Under the pieces are notes generated by a model. That model was not told the origin of the DNA and ran no database searches. It saw nothing but the letters and a program-made list of their open reading frames with translations. This document shows, one piece after another, positions 22,628 to 34,654 of a DNA stretch of 64,000 bases. Made by a program: the position numbers and the translations under genes. The stretch spans positions 800,501-864,500 of the forward strand of contig JAUTXW010004705.1 in NCBI GenBank assembly GCA_030620095.1, in the 5' to 3' direction. The stretch is from Kuschelorhynchus macadamiae (lineage: Eukaryota; Arthropoda; Insecta; Coleoptera; Curculionidae). Positions within the stretch are counted from its first letter, which is position 1, and each line of letters opens with the position of its first letter.

Positions 22628-24815
22628 GGGAATTAACATGGATTTATGTCGCCGTCACTAAGAAAAAACAATTTCTACCTACTTTATAAGCCAAAATTAA
22701 TCTATTTCTAAGATATTTGTTAATTTGATCAATTTGATTACTATACTGCTAACCGAGATATACAGGGTGCTTGACTAAGATTTTAGTCCTCGATTTCTCG
22801 CAGACTAAAGGGGATATCAAAATTTGGTAAAATTCAGCTTTTTAATTGGATAAATTTTAATTATAAAAAGCAAAAACAAAATTGATGCAGTCATCAATGT
22901 AGGCGTGGCGCGGCGTCGCTAAGAAAATAGTTTTAGACATTTTAGTCTAAGTTTTGAATCTGTCAAGTTCAAAGTGTTTTTTTAATGTACACTACATTTA
23001 TTGATATATTGGTCTTTGATATATAGCTGTGTTTAAGATTTTTTTTAAAGTAACACATTTTTTCTAACTTTGATCTCTTGTCTTATTATATCCAAATATA
23101 AATGAAACGTTTTTAAACTTTGTATCATTTAAAAAATATGCCTCAAAACAAAATAAATAATTGAACAAAAATAATTAATTATTTTGTATATAATATAACA
23201 GTCAGTTTCGTGTACGTCCCCTTAGTGGTGGCAGGAAATCACAAATGTGGAGCCTAACTTTCGATAGTAAACTCACTTAGAAAAAACACATCCAAGGAGT
23301 AAAAGCAGACTGTTTAACACGATTGAATATACTAAAAACACTGGCACATCAACAATGTGGTGCACAAGACACAGTTCTGTTTCGGATATACAGAGCCTTA
23401 ATACGTTACAAATTACACTATGGTAGCTTAATCTACTCATCATCTAGCAAGAGATCTAGCTCTGTAGAATCTCTTTACTGTGAAGCACGCAACCCCTCTT
23501 TCTCTCTATAGTAAACAGTATCCTCTAGTCCCACAAACCCAATCTATCACATCTTTAATACAGCTCAACCAACACAACCTCTTAGAGTTAAACAACCATC
23601 TTCCGTTATGAAAATTATAAAATATTTGCTAGGGGATAGCAGACTACCTATCCACAACATCTGCCTATAATAATGCCATATATTAACACCTCCCTATGTA
23701 AATACAAAAAATCTGAAACAAGCAATTCCATCCTCAAACAAACCTTCCTGGAACCGATGCCTCCAATGATGGCGACAGTTGCTCCGTTACAACTGCAGAC
23801 TCACTCATAGCAAGACACGTACTACTAGGCATCTGCAATATTTATACCGGAGAGCTATATGGAATTCTTGGTGTTCTCAAAACAATTATCGGAGAAAATA
23901 AAACCATCACAATCCATAGGCAACAGGTATACTCAAAATCCTTTTGCACAGACTATACATCTCTCAACAATTCGCTGCTTTTAAAGAAATACAGCTTCAA
24001 AAGGACTTAAGAAGTTTCTCAAAACAAAAGTTACAAGCAAATGGTGAAATATTTGGAATCTGCCGAACATCAAACAGTCAATTATACAACCTAGAATTAG
24101 TACCACTGAACCGCCATTTATAAGCAGTAGAGATACTACAATAATCTACAGATTCTACAGTCCTACACATGGTTACCTAATGGAGGGTGGAAACCGACCA
24201 CTGTTCGAACACTGTAACAGACGCTTTACAGTGCAACATTTCTTTATAGACTGCTCTTATTAGTCTAGACACCGCAAAACACTCAACATCAGGACGGATA
24301 TCCAAGAAAATCTCGGTTCTCAAAGCAAGTTCCAGAATGTGCTTATTTTATTCTTAACGTTATTATTCTTTCTTGTAACACGACTATTATTATTGTAAAA
24401 ATCTTTGTAAATTCGACAATGACCAAAACTTAGTGAAAATAACAAGAAACTCTTAAAAATAGAAGTAGATTTAAAATTTAAATTTAAACAGTTTTTGAAA
24501 TTGTTTTTTTTAATTGGCAAAGTTCTTAATTTTGATATCCTGTTAATTTCCAAGAAATCACCGTTTAAGAAATAAGTGAAACACATTACATATCTCAATA
24601 ACCACTATAGTATTCAAAGCGATGCAGATAATAAAAATATCTTGGAAATAAAAGTATTTCCTAAATTTAGAATTTTCAACGTTTCTGCAATTGTTTTGTT
24701 CCTTCACGACGTCTATACTGTGTTTTAACCCATTAAAAAAATTCTTTTTACCAAATTTGGCATACTCGATAGTTTTCGAAATGCCAACATTCGGAGTTTT
24801 AAGTGACACACCCTG
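22526..24815. mobile_element. CAGGGTG-ended element with nested end motifs, carrying a LINE fragment
   Basis: The outer left end (CAGGGTGTTTCCATTAAAACTC at 22526, duplicated at 22595) pairs with the right end at 24815 (reverse complement CAGGGTGTGTCACTTAAAACTC), both beside TA. A second pair lies inside: CAGGGTGCTTGACTAAGATT at 22763 and a degraded inverse at about 24587, each followed inward by a GATATCAAAATT stretch. Arms of at least 300 bp are therefore inverted. No transposase; the centre holds a LINE fragment. It is related to the 12098 element. Confidence 0.65.
23220..24360 (+). pseudogene. LINE fragment: RT thumb, RNase H-like and C-terminal region
   Basis: At 23318-23460 reads LNILKTLAHQQCGAQDTVLF then IYRALIRYKLHYGSLIYSSS, the region after the RT palm in jockey/I-type LINEs. 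At 23765-24010 is a stretch with DASNDGDSC, DSLIARHVLL and NIYTGELYGILGVL, resembling an RNase H domain. At 24155-24260 HGYLMEGGNRPLFEHCNR and TVQHFFIDCSY match the C-terminal cysteine/histidine motif. Multiple frameshifts and stops; the upstream RT core is missing. Confidence 0.7.
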
Positions 24816-24819
24816 TATA

Positions 24820-25286
24820 AGAAATTTTGTGTTTTTATATAAGTAATCGTAATAACTGCAAAAGTAAAAATCCAGACTTGGTCTAGGCCTAGGGCACCTT
24901 GCAATAGGTTGGAAACTTAGTAGAGCTTTACAGACAGAATTTGCCAAGAATATTATTTTATAAAACTGTTGTAAACGGTTATCAGAGTTTTTTTAGTTTT
25001 TACAATAAAATTCTCAATATTCCCATTTCTTTGTGGTAAATGCGAGCGAAAAAAAGATAAGGACAACTGTTTCTGGTTGTCGTTTTTTTCTTATATGGCG
25101 ACCTTAAGAAAAGTCCCATGAGTTCGAAAAATTGCATTGTTTAAACTATCTATATAACTATACCAAAACTCTATGCCTAAACAGCTGTGATCCGGCCTAT
25201 TAACTATTAAATTATATTAAAAACTACAGATTTGCGTTTCTTGATTAAATGGCGAACGTAAAGGTAATACCTGGCAGATTTTTTAC
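24820..25286. other. Intron sequence, nothing recognised
   Basis: No gene or matched repeat. It ends at the donor of the 25424-25287 laminin exon. Confidence 0.35.
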
Positions 25287-25424
25287 CTGTGTTCGCGTTA
25301 CACGTCTCTGAATGACCGTTGCAGTCACACTTGCCGCAAAAACTTTCTTCTTTTTCCGTTGAAACATTTGCAAAAATTCTGACATAGCCGAACGAACAGC
25401 TTTCGCAAGATAAGCCAGTATATC
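25287..25424 (-). CDS. wb: Laminin alpha exon: second half of LE5, start of LE6
   Basis: 138 bp. Two bases complete a glycine, then YTGLSCESCSFGYVRIF, a short insert, FCGKC (end of LE5) and DCNGHSETCNANT (LE6), ending one base into a glycine at ACAG|GTAAAA. A second potential donor (CCAG|GTATTACC) lies 21 bp downstream, but the phase of the next exon and an unbroken LE6 favour the first. The intron to the previous exon is only 224 bp, the shortest in the gene here. Confidence 0.92.
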
Positions 25425-25648
25425 CTGAAATAATAAATAAATAAATTAATTTATAAGGTTTTAAAATTTGCTGTTTTAAAAGGTTAAAATATAAATATCT
25501 TAAAACATTACCAAATAAGAAATAAAAGAAAATAATACGTCTTAAATATGATATGTATTTAAGTTGGTATTATATTTCAATTACAAAAAAAAAAACATTT
25601 TTTTTGTTTTTCTTTTTGTTTCACAGAAAAATTATGGGAATATTTTAC

Positions 25649-25762
25649 CTGATGGGCAGGAACATTTCTCAACGCTTCCCTTCTCATAACCAGATTCTTC
25701 GTTTCTAAAGTTCATCGTTGCGCTTTCCAATAAGGCTTCGATCTGATCAGTGTGGAAAGTAC
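25649..25762 (-). CDS. wb: Laminin alpha exon: end of laminin IV domain, LE5 resumes
   Basis: 114 bp. Two bases complete a glycine, then TFHTDQIEALLESATMNF, the last strand region of laminin IV (compare the usual R/GxxxxxQ...L...M pattern), and SVEKCSCPS, where LE5 picks up again after the inserted domain. It ends one base into a glycine at TCAG|GTAAAA; the acceptor is TATTTAAG. Confidence 0.92.
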
Positions 25763-25879
25763 CTTAAATAATATATATTTATAGCGCGATCAATTCATCT
25801 TAATAACATTTTAACATATAACCAGAAAACTCAAAAAAAACGAAGGACTATTACTTTTAGAAGATATCACCAAAAATTC

Positions 25880-27292
<1,413 letters not shown>

Positions 27293-27322
27293 GTAAGATG
27301 ACGCACTAGTATTATTACTTAC

Positions 27323-27517
27323 CTCTCAGCAAGATGTATTTGATATTGACTAGTACGCTCAAAAATTGCTGCCTGGTCACCGAGCCCTTATTATAATCAG
27401 ATTTCATCATTCTGGTCGTTATGTCCTTGATTTCGTTTGAAATAACATACCATCCTACCTCGACAAGTGGTATTTCAAATGACATCCTTTGCGCACTATA
27501 AATATCATCACCATACC
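27323..27517 (-). CDS. wb: Laminin alpha exon: laminin IV domain, second part
   Basis: 195 bp. Two bases complete a glycine, then YGDDIYSAQRMSFEIPLVEV, GWYVI, and further on RQQFLSVLVNIKYILLR, ending one base into a glycine at GAGAG|GTAAGTAA. The FEIPLVE-GW pattern followed by a tolerance for R...FL.VL..I..ILLR is typical of the C-terminal half of laminin IV. The acceptor is TTTTTTGTAG. Confidence 0.92.
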
Positions 27518-28249
27518 CTACAAAAAACAAAAGACACCGTTAAGACATCGAAAAGTAAACTATTCCATATACTATTTGCTTCAAGATAACATATTTTCAA
27601 GAGTAAGTAAGGCATCGCAGTAATTAAAAACACACAATGTTAAAGAAAACAGGGCTACCACTACCCGATTCAATGGTGAGCAGAACGCTTAACAGAGTAT
27701 TTGAAAACATTGTGGTTAGACCGTCTATTTAATTAACATTCGGATCATTTCACTAAACTCGATCTGCCGGACTTGCATCGTGTTTATTTTTTGTTTCACA
27801 ACGTTTCGAATGGTAACTATCTCCAATCCTTTTAAAATATAAATATTTACTCTAATGCTATGGATTTATATATTATTTATATAATCGCATGCGGTAATGC
27901 GTGCATGCTCCGTCCCCTGGTTTCCTAAACCCTGAAGTTAAGGGAGGTCAGGTTGAGCCAGAAGCTCCACATGTTTGGGTTTTGCCATTACTATTTCCTA
28001 TGCAAAATTTTAACCTCTGAATTCTCTGAATCTTTTCAGATGTTCCTTTAGAAGAAGGTATCATGGAAACGGTGACATTTATTATTGATCGGAATGTATC
28101 AACTATTATTTTGTAATCTTGATATTATATTACTTGTTAAACTTTCAAAGTAACTGTTCTGCAACAGACAGATTTTTCTTATGTTTACAATTTCTGCCTC
28201 AAGGTTTACCGAATAATTATAAATAACAAGTTATAGCTCTACTGTAAAT
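27518..28249. other. Intron sequence, nothing recognised
   Basis: No supported gene. It belongs to the 4.8-kb intron inside the laminin IV coding region. Confidence 0.35.
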
Positions 28250-28420
28250 GATGATACCCTTGCTTGTTGCTGCAGAATGGATAGAGCTCTGGATAAGTTA
28301 TCGACCAGTATGGGTGTGGGCTTTCGATACTCTCAAGTTCTGCAGAACGTTTAACAAGAACATCAAGAAAAGTCAAGGAGGATTTTTTTTCTCCATTGTA
28401 AATTTATGATATGTTCTTAT
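28250..28420 (-). pseudogene. Penelope-like RT fragment
   Basis: Minus strand around 28390-28270 reads LTFLDVLVKRSAELESIE then PHPYWSITYPEL, matching the ISFLDVLV-R and VYRKPTHTxRYL motifs that follow the Penelope-like RT active site. Very short and degraded. Confidence 0.45.
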
Positions 28421-29342
28421 GCTGTTAAAAGTGATTTAAAAATTCTGACTAATGATTTTCGTTTGCTGTCCAAATATTATAATAATAAATTACGTAAATA
28501 GGGTTACATGATATGGTTTAAACAATTCTAAAAATACACTTATTCTAATATAAGCTCTACTACGTGGCTACCTCCTGGTAAGGTGTTCGTGACCAAGTCC
28601 GCCACCGTGAGTAAAGCCTCAGCTGAATTGTCAGTTGATATCGAGAAGATGAAGGTACAGGTAATTATATCTTAATTTTCTATTAATAATATAAGCACTA
28701 GGTGAAACCATTTAACCAAACTACACATATACAAAAGTGTAAAACCTTGACATTAGTTGGTTTTTGTAAATACACACCTACACACACAGAATCATTAATT
28801 AATAATATTGTTTATTAGTTCTCTGTTTTCTAACGGCCATTTTCCAAGTTTAAAGTTCAAAGAGTTCATTGATTTACTTTGTTTAAGTTCATTCGAAAGA
28901 AGATTATTAAGTTTAGGTCCTATATATAAAAAACTTCGTTGTCCGATAGACCTTTCCATTTTGTCTATTTTAAAATTTTGGTTTAGTTTTGCCCTTGTGT
29001 CGTATATATAATTAACCAGATCCAGAGTATTCTTGCTTTGTATATGGAGAGTATAAGTTTTTTCGCATACAGCTGTCTTGGGTCAGACAGCGGGGACTAA
29101 TTTCTAGGTCTATTATAAATTACCTTGATGATTCGCTTCTGGGCAATTTCAACTTTTTTTATACACGTCTTATTACAAACCTCCCCATGCCAATATCCCA
29201 TAGGTTATCAGTGTCTCAGCCAGACCGTATTAAATTATTCTCAACTGCGTAATGCCAAGTATTTCCTTAAGTCTTTTAAATTTATAAAAAAGTCCTCGCA
29301 GTTTTTGGACTAAATGGCTAGTATGGAAATTCCATCGCAAAT

Positions 29343-30342
29343 CAGTGGCGGCTATTCAGGTGAAGTAGGTGAAGTGCTACTTCACCAGGAAAAATAAACA
29401 AGCAAACTAACTAAATTTATTATATATCTCTTAAAATTTTAGTTTTTACATTCATTTATTGACCTAATAGGTAAAAAATGAACTGTAATCTCGAATAAAT
29501 ATTTTACTTGACCGCTGGCGGCATGTCTTTTTAAAAATTTCAAACGAACTTTATTATAACAACTGTAACAGTGGCGCAAATCGCTTTTACTTTGCTGGAG
29601 GTGGTATATTTAGTTTACGATTTTACTACTATGTTGCCATGACAACGCGAACGTGATGACGTCGAGCCCAGCGCCATACAACGCTCTCGGTGAATTGCAC
29701 GCGTAGAACACTACACCCACGTGTCGTTCAGTTAACGGTGGTTATTTACTTCTATTTTCGCGGATTTCGCTGCAACCGGTGAGTTCCTTTGCAGTTAACT
29801 TGACTGTTTTGTGTTATATTTATTTATGGTGTTGTTATAACTTCAGATTCGAAGTTAGTAAACGTGATTGTTCAAGACTGGAATAAATTAAAAGACGTCT
29901 TTGAATTTATTACAAACTGTGGCAAATCTGATGAAAAATCAATCCGCCTTGCGAAAGGATTTTTAGGTGAGATGAACGATTTTGAATTCACGTTTCTGGC
30001 ATTAGTGTTTAACGACATTTTCTCAATCACGCACATACTATTTGACGTTCTTCAAAAAAAAACGCTTGACATTCGTTTTTGCATATCCAATATAAAACGC
30101 TGTCCTGAGGCGCTCTGAAAGGAATTTCTGGAGGAAATTAGGGCAACTCATCCATTTTATGAGGATATTATAAATACATTTGCTGCTATGAAGGATAGGA
30201 GAATTGATTTAGTATACAAAATTTAGGTAAGTCGTAAAAAAATATTCTACCCCCCACATATAAAAAAATTCTGGAAAATTATTGCGATATTTTCTTGCTT
30301 CATTTGCACTTTACTTACATTTTCACCCGCTAGCCGCCACTG
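29343..30342. mobile_element. hAT transposon, 1000 bp, exact 8-bp target duplication
   Basis: Ends read CAGTGGCGGCTATTCAGG (left) and reverse-complement CAGTGGCGGCTAGCGGGTG (right), sharing a 12-base inverted repeat. TCGCAAAT occurs on both sides (29335-29342 and 30343-30350), the 8-bp duplication expected for hAT. Removing the element and one TCGCAAAT restores continuous LINE homology. It carries a fragment of transposase and is non-autonomous. Confidence 0.9.
29860..30235 (+). pseudogene. hAT transposase fragment (ZMYM1-like type)
   Basis: Reads VIVQDWNKLKDVFEFITNC, SIRLAKGFLGEMNDFEFTFL and FNDIFSITHILFDVLQKKTL, resembling the middle of hAT proteins of the ZMYM1/DUF4371 type; a TGA at 30116 is followed in frame by EFLEEIRATHPFYEDI. 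The N-terminal zinc finger, catalytic parts and dimerisation tail are missing. Confidence 0.6.
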
Positions 30343-30789
30343 TCGCAAATGAGAATCAATAATTACTCCCAAGTATTTCATGTAGTCGGTCGAAAATAGG
30401 TTCATATCATTCTTATTGTATGAGACCTTAGTTATATTAAATTCGGGTAAGTGCATGTTAAATGACGAAAATGGCATAAACTTGGTCTTGTTATAACTTA
30501 CTGTTAGCAAATTAGATACAAACCAAGCAAATATTATTTCTAGGTCGCGTGTAACTCCATAGAGAACAGCTGTGTCATCCGCAAAAGCTATAATAGCGCC
30601 TTGTGAATTCAATGTTAGTAAACCGTTAATATAAATGGAAAATAGAACAGGCCCCAAGACTGTTCCCTGCGGCACACCATAGGATATAACACTCTCTTCG
30701 CTTACTATAGTATTAACTTGTACACGTTGTTTTCTATACTGGAAAAATAGTTTCTATTATAAAAACTCTCCACACTTCGTGGAAAAAAA

Positions 30790-31860
30790 GGAAATCCAGA
30801 TGGATCCCGAAGATATTTTGGTCAGTTTCTATGTAGAATTACTACACCCAAATTATCCTGTCAACGACTCAATTACCATTATATGAGCCATATTGGATCA
30901 TAATCTTCATAAAATCTTAATAGACCTAGTGGAAGCTTGTCTTAAATCTGCTTATTTCATTTTTCAAGGAACATTTTATGAAAAACTCCTCTATCACCTG
31001 TGGTAGTGAATATCTTTATGGGAGCCTTTGAGGATATTGCTGTAACATCCGCTCCACTAGAACCAAAACACTCGTTCAGATATGCAGATGATACTTTTGA
31101 TGTTTAGCCTCATAGACAAGATAATTTCCTCATATTTCTGGACCACCTTAATCAACAACATAAAATCAAGTTCACAATAGAAACTGAATTTAATAGAACG
31201 ATTTCCTTTCTAGATTTATGTATTCAAAGGAAGGAAAAGGTACATTAGGACATCCAGCACAAAAGAAATCGATTATTAATTTACTAGTATTCAGAGCTAT
31301 CGACGACATCTGATCAAGATTCTCTGACATAGGAAACATCGAAGCTAACCGAAGTTCTGAGAAAGAATGGCTATTGCACTGAAGATATTACGCGTTCAAT
31401 TAAATGATATAGTAATCCAACTCCGCCGAAGAGGAATGATAAAGAGAGAAGTGGATGTGGAAGCAACATGACGATCAATATCTACTAGACGTAAGAAGCA
31501 TACCACTGGCCATATTATAGATATAAAGGAAACCAAGGTTCTACTATCGGTTTCAGGATTTTATAAACGAAAAATTAGAGAATCTATTGAAATTTTTAGC
31601 ATACAAAAATTTTCAGTAGGGATACGAGTTAAGGTCTATATCACACGTGGACACCGATCTTAATACAGGCTCACAGTTCGGCGAGCACAGCTAGGATGTC
31701 GGGTATAAAAGCACGCCTGAAGCTCGTTCAGTGTTCAGATCTCGTGGAGTAAAGATCTCTGAAGATGCCTCGTGCCATCAAAGGTGAAACATTGGATAGC
31801 AATTCCAATTTGACACGGTCTAATCCCAAGATGATTTCTTAATTTGGTGTTGTCAAATTT
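30790..31860 (+). pseudogene. Penelope-like element, RT through tail, heavily mutated
   Basis: Starts MDPEDILVSFYVELLHPNYP, equivalent to the VSFDVVSLFTNVP stretch of Penelope-like RTs. At about 31075 comes RYADDTFDV (active site), and further on interrupted pieces equivalent to FL.HLN.QH.IKFT and FLD. At 31540 LLSVSGFYKRKIRESIEI is the usual C-terminal stretch. The tail at 31745-31850 (CTGAAGATGCCTCGTGCCAT ... GGTGAAACATTGG) is shared with 21905 and 37795. Many stops. Confidence 0.75.
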
Positions 31861-32340
31861 AATAATACTGCTGTTGTTATTTACATATGTAAATCTGTCA
31901 AATTTATTTGTCATGAATTACTTAAGCACGTAGGCTAGGAGAGAGCATAAGGAGCAGAAGCCCCCTCCAGGAATTATTTAAAAAAAAACTGAAAATATTA
32001 CAGTTATTGGAGTCGACTGGAATAACAAATTGAATTAAATTTGCTATACAAAGTTATTCATGGTAAAAGAAGAATTGTAAATATCGACTACCACGATACC
32101 AAAAACCTGTTAGACCTGTCTATATTTTTTTTGTATATTGAAAAAAAATCTAAAAATTAGAAAAGATCCAATACTGTCTACAAAATACTCTCTAAAAATA
32201 AAATTGTGAAAATATCCACTTGTTAGGTATTTTACATTTGTTATAAATTATTAACAATACGATTAGTTGTTTTACACCACAAAAACAGCACATTAATTTT
32301 TACCTAGATAAGTAATGCCCATGCAAGTGTTTGTACAAAC

Positions 32341-32623
32341 CTAACTGTAATCCGTTCGATCCAACAAGAACCATGTTTGGTCCAATGGTTGGTTCACCAC
32401 TAGTGTCTCCTCGCATCACCACCCATTGGACGTTAAAAATAAAGGAAGATCCATAGGTTTCCAGCTTGTTTCCTAGGTAATCGTTGGGAGCAAGCCAGTA
32501 AAGATTCTCCACCCCAGGTAATTCGTAGTTGCCCACCGAAAAAACGCTGGATGCGCTGGTAACTGGAGTTATGAAGTTTGTCACTCTGAGGTCGGTAATG
32601 AGCCAATTTTTGAGGGTTTGAAT
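32341..32623 (-). CDS. wb: Laminin alpha exon: laminin IV domain, first part
   Basis: 283 bp, phase 0 start. Reads IQTLKNWLITDLRVTNF, then LYWLAPNDYLGNKLETYGSS (the hallmark YW.AP..YLGN.L.SYG of laminin IV), FIFNVQWV and NMVLVGSNGLQL. Chosen donor TTAG|GTTTGT leaves one base of a glycine codon, which fits the next exon. A more regular donor at TCTAG|GTAAAA, 37 bp further on, would shift the frame. The acceptor is TTTTTTCTTAG. Confidence 0.88.
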
Positions 32624-33889
32624 CTAAGAAAAAATCATAAACTTAATGTACAAAGTGACAAGCTATAATCTCATCTAATTTTCTCATTTTTTGTCGATGA
32701 AGAAAAATATAAAAATAGTCACGTAGGGGAAATATTTTCCTTTCCAAATCTGTTATGATTTTTAGTATCTTTGAACATATAGATGTAGCGAAAAAGAGTA
32801 TTTTTTTAAATGGAACAATTTATATATTTTTAAATTTTTGGAAATACTTTTTCAGACAAACCCACTTATTATGATTAACAAGTGGTTAAGTTAATTACAA
32901 ATTAAATGTCACTGAGTCAAATAGTTGCCATCTCAACATATTCGCGACTTTCTAACAATTTCATTTCCAAAAATGGCGTTTCCTATTAAAGAGAAACAAG
33001 AAATTGTCTGAATGTCTATTGATAGGGATAATATAAGCCTAGATAAAATGTGAAGGAAGGAAAGCGAAAAGTAACAAATCTTATTGCATTATTGTTAATT
33101 TAAAAAAAAATTAATAAAGCTGTAAATAATAATACCATTTTTACAATATCGGAGTATCTATAATACAAGTCAACTTTTTTCCGTTAAGATTATCGGAAAG
33201 TGTCTTTATAAAAATGACAAAAGTATAACCTTCCATTTAAAAATTTTAAGAAAATTAAATAATACTGCAAATAACGCCATCTAACCGATTTTTAAATAAT
33301 TAGCGAGTATCATTCAATCAGCATCTTAAAACAGCTCGAAATTCTCTTTTAAATAAGCCTAAGCTCATTCAGTTCAGATAAGAGGTTCAGAAGATATAGC
33401 AATTTTAAACTTTCGTTAGTCAACAGCTCCGAAATTTATTGTTTACACTTGCAACCTTTGCGGTCAATTTAGAAACTTAAAATATTTGTTCTTGGCCAGT
33501 TCTGTTATAATATTTTTTAACAAGACGCTAACATGAAGGACTTCCGAGATATGGATCATGAACGCCCTTAAGCGAAAACTCTGTATTTTCAAAACTCTGA
33601 CATAGGAGAATTATTAAGTTTTCCAAAATTCCCACAACCAATATTCCAGGGTTCCCTGAAAACAGCAAATCTTCAATTTCAGTCTGTGCCCCAGAAAATA
33701 AGAAAGCCATAGAATTTGTTAAATTATCATAATACATTAGCAGTGATACATGACAAACCCATGTCTATCTGCTAGAGGTACACTGCAAAAGTGGTGTAAA
33801 CTTAACACACTGTAAAAGACAAAACATTTTCTGATGGACAATTACTCATCATACAAAACAATTATTTTTATTGCTAAAACAATACTTAC
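32624..33889. other. Intron sequence, nothing recognised
   Basis: No exon or repeat end identified. A short stretch at 32970 reads MAFPIKEKQEIV, perhaps a transposase N-terminus, but it is too short to support. Confidence 0.35.
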
Positions 33890-34030
33890 CGATTTTGATT
33901 TAACGATAGCCAGTTCACACAGCGTTGTTACTCCCGAACAAAAACAAGCCAGACATCCACCTGGATGTTCGAAATCCAAGCCGAAATATCCCGGTTTGCA
34001 TCTATCGCAGTATTTTCCTTCCACGTGTTC
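33890..34030 (-). CDS. wb: Laminin alpha exon: end of LE4, first part of LE5
   Basis: 141 bp, phase 0 at both ends. Reads EHVEGKYCDRCKPGYFGLDF, EHPGGCLAC (LE4), then FCSGVTTLCELA, the short first part of LE5 that leads into laminin IV, ending IVKSKS at TCG|GTAAGTATTG. The acceptor is TTATTTTCCAG. The CFCSG...C sequence immediately before laminin IV is the same as in LAMA1/2-type chains. Confidence 0.93.
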
Positions 34031-34284
34031 CTGGAAAATAACAACATACTTTTGTACAAATATTCTTTTAAAAATAAAAAATGTGAAAGAACGAGCAAAA
34101 AAATGACACATAATTTATATGAAGCATAGGAGTAATATAGTACTATATTAATACATTTTTATTACTTAACAAAACTGAGATGTAAGTTTTGTCAAACGAA
34201 TTGGCTGTTTTTTAGCGATATTAGTCTAAAAAAGCTATACCTCAAATATACAATCATTAATCATGTACTAAACAATCGGCATAT

Positions 34285-34620
34285 AAAATGAGGGAAACTA
34301 GCAGAAAAGGGATAATAGACAGGATAAACAAAAAGGTCTACTTAGACCGACACAATGCAGTGGCTGCGCAACTACATTGGAATATCCGTAAGGAGTACAA
34401 CATAAATGTAGTTGACAAATGCTACCTCACGGTCTTGGTCCAGTAGCTGACACTCCACGCGTCACAATCATCTAGGATCAATCTCTGATTATAAAATAAC
34501 TCAAAAAAAAATGGCTGAAATACAGATATCAAGAATGATATTGTCAAAAGCAGTGTTATCGTGCGGGTCATACGACTTATCAACGACTTTTTAAGTTTGT
34601 TTTTTTTTATTACGTGTAAA
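34285..34620 (+). pseudogene. LINE C-terminal fragment
   Basis: Reads RGIIDRINKKVYLDRHNAVA, AQLHWNIRKEYNINVVDKCY, resembling the RHDxVAxxLHxxIxxKYxI stretch near the end of some LINE proteins, then a stop. No RT present; short decayed remnant. Confidence 0.5.
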
Positions 34621-34654
34621 CATATGCTGATTGACGTGAGTCGGTGACAAAATT

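Larger units (their letters stand above)
28796..30755 (-). pseudogene. Truncated LINE (RT and C-terminal part), split by a hAT element
   Basis: The minus strand starts near 30750 with YGVPQGTVLGPVLFSIYING and AFADDTAVL (RT motifs with FADD active site), then SYNKTKFMPFS and YLGVIIDSHL. It is interrupted from 30350 by a 1000-bp insertion and resumes at 29334 with RWNFHTSHLVQKLRGL and ITYGILAWGG, the post-RT region, down to about 28800. There are stops and frameshifts in the second half. The 5' part of the element is absent. The motif set is that of jockey/CR1-type LINEs. Confidence 0.75.

Noticed and set aside
24320..24947. Minus-strand frames of 92 and 129 codons
   Set aside because: They overlap the right arm of the 22526-24815 element and have no recognisable domain.
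33528..33737. Open minus-strand frame between two laminin exons
   Set aside because: The exons at 33890 and 32623 join in phase 0 and give the expected step from LE5 into laminin IV. The frame has no LE or laminin IV pattern.
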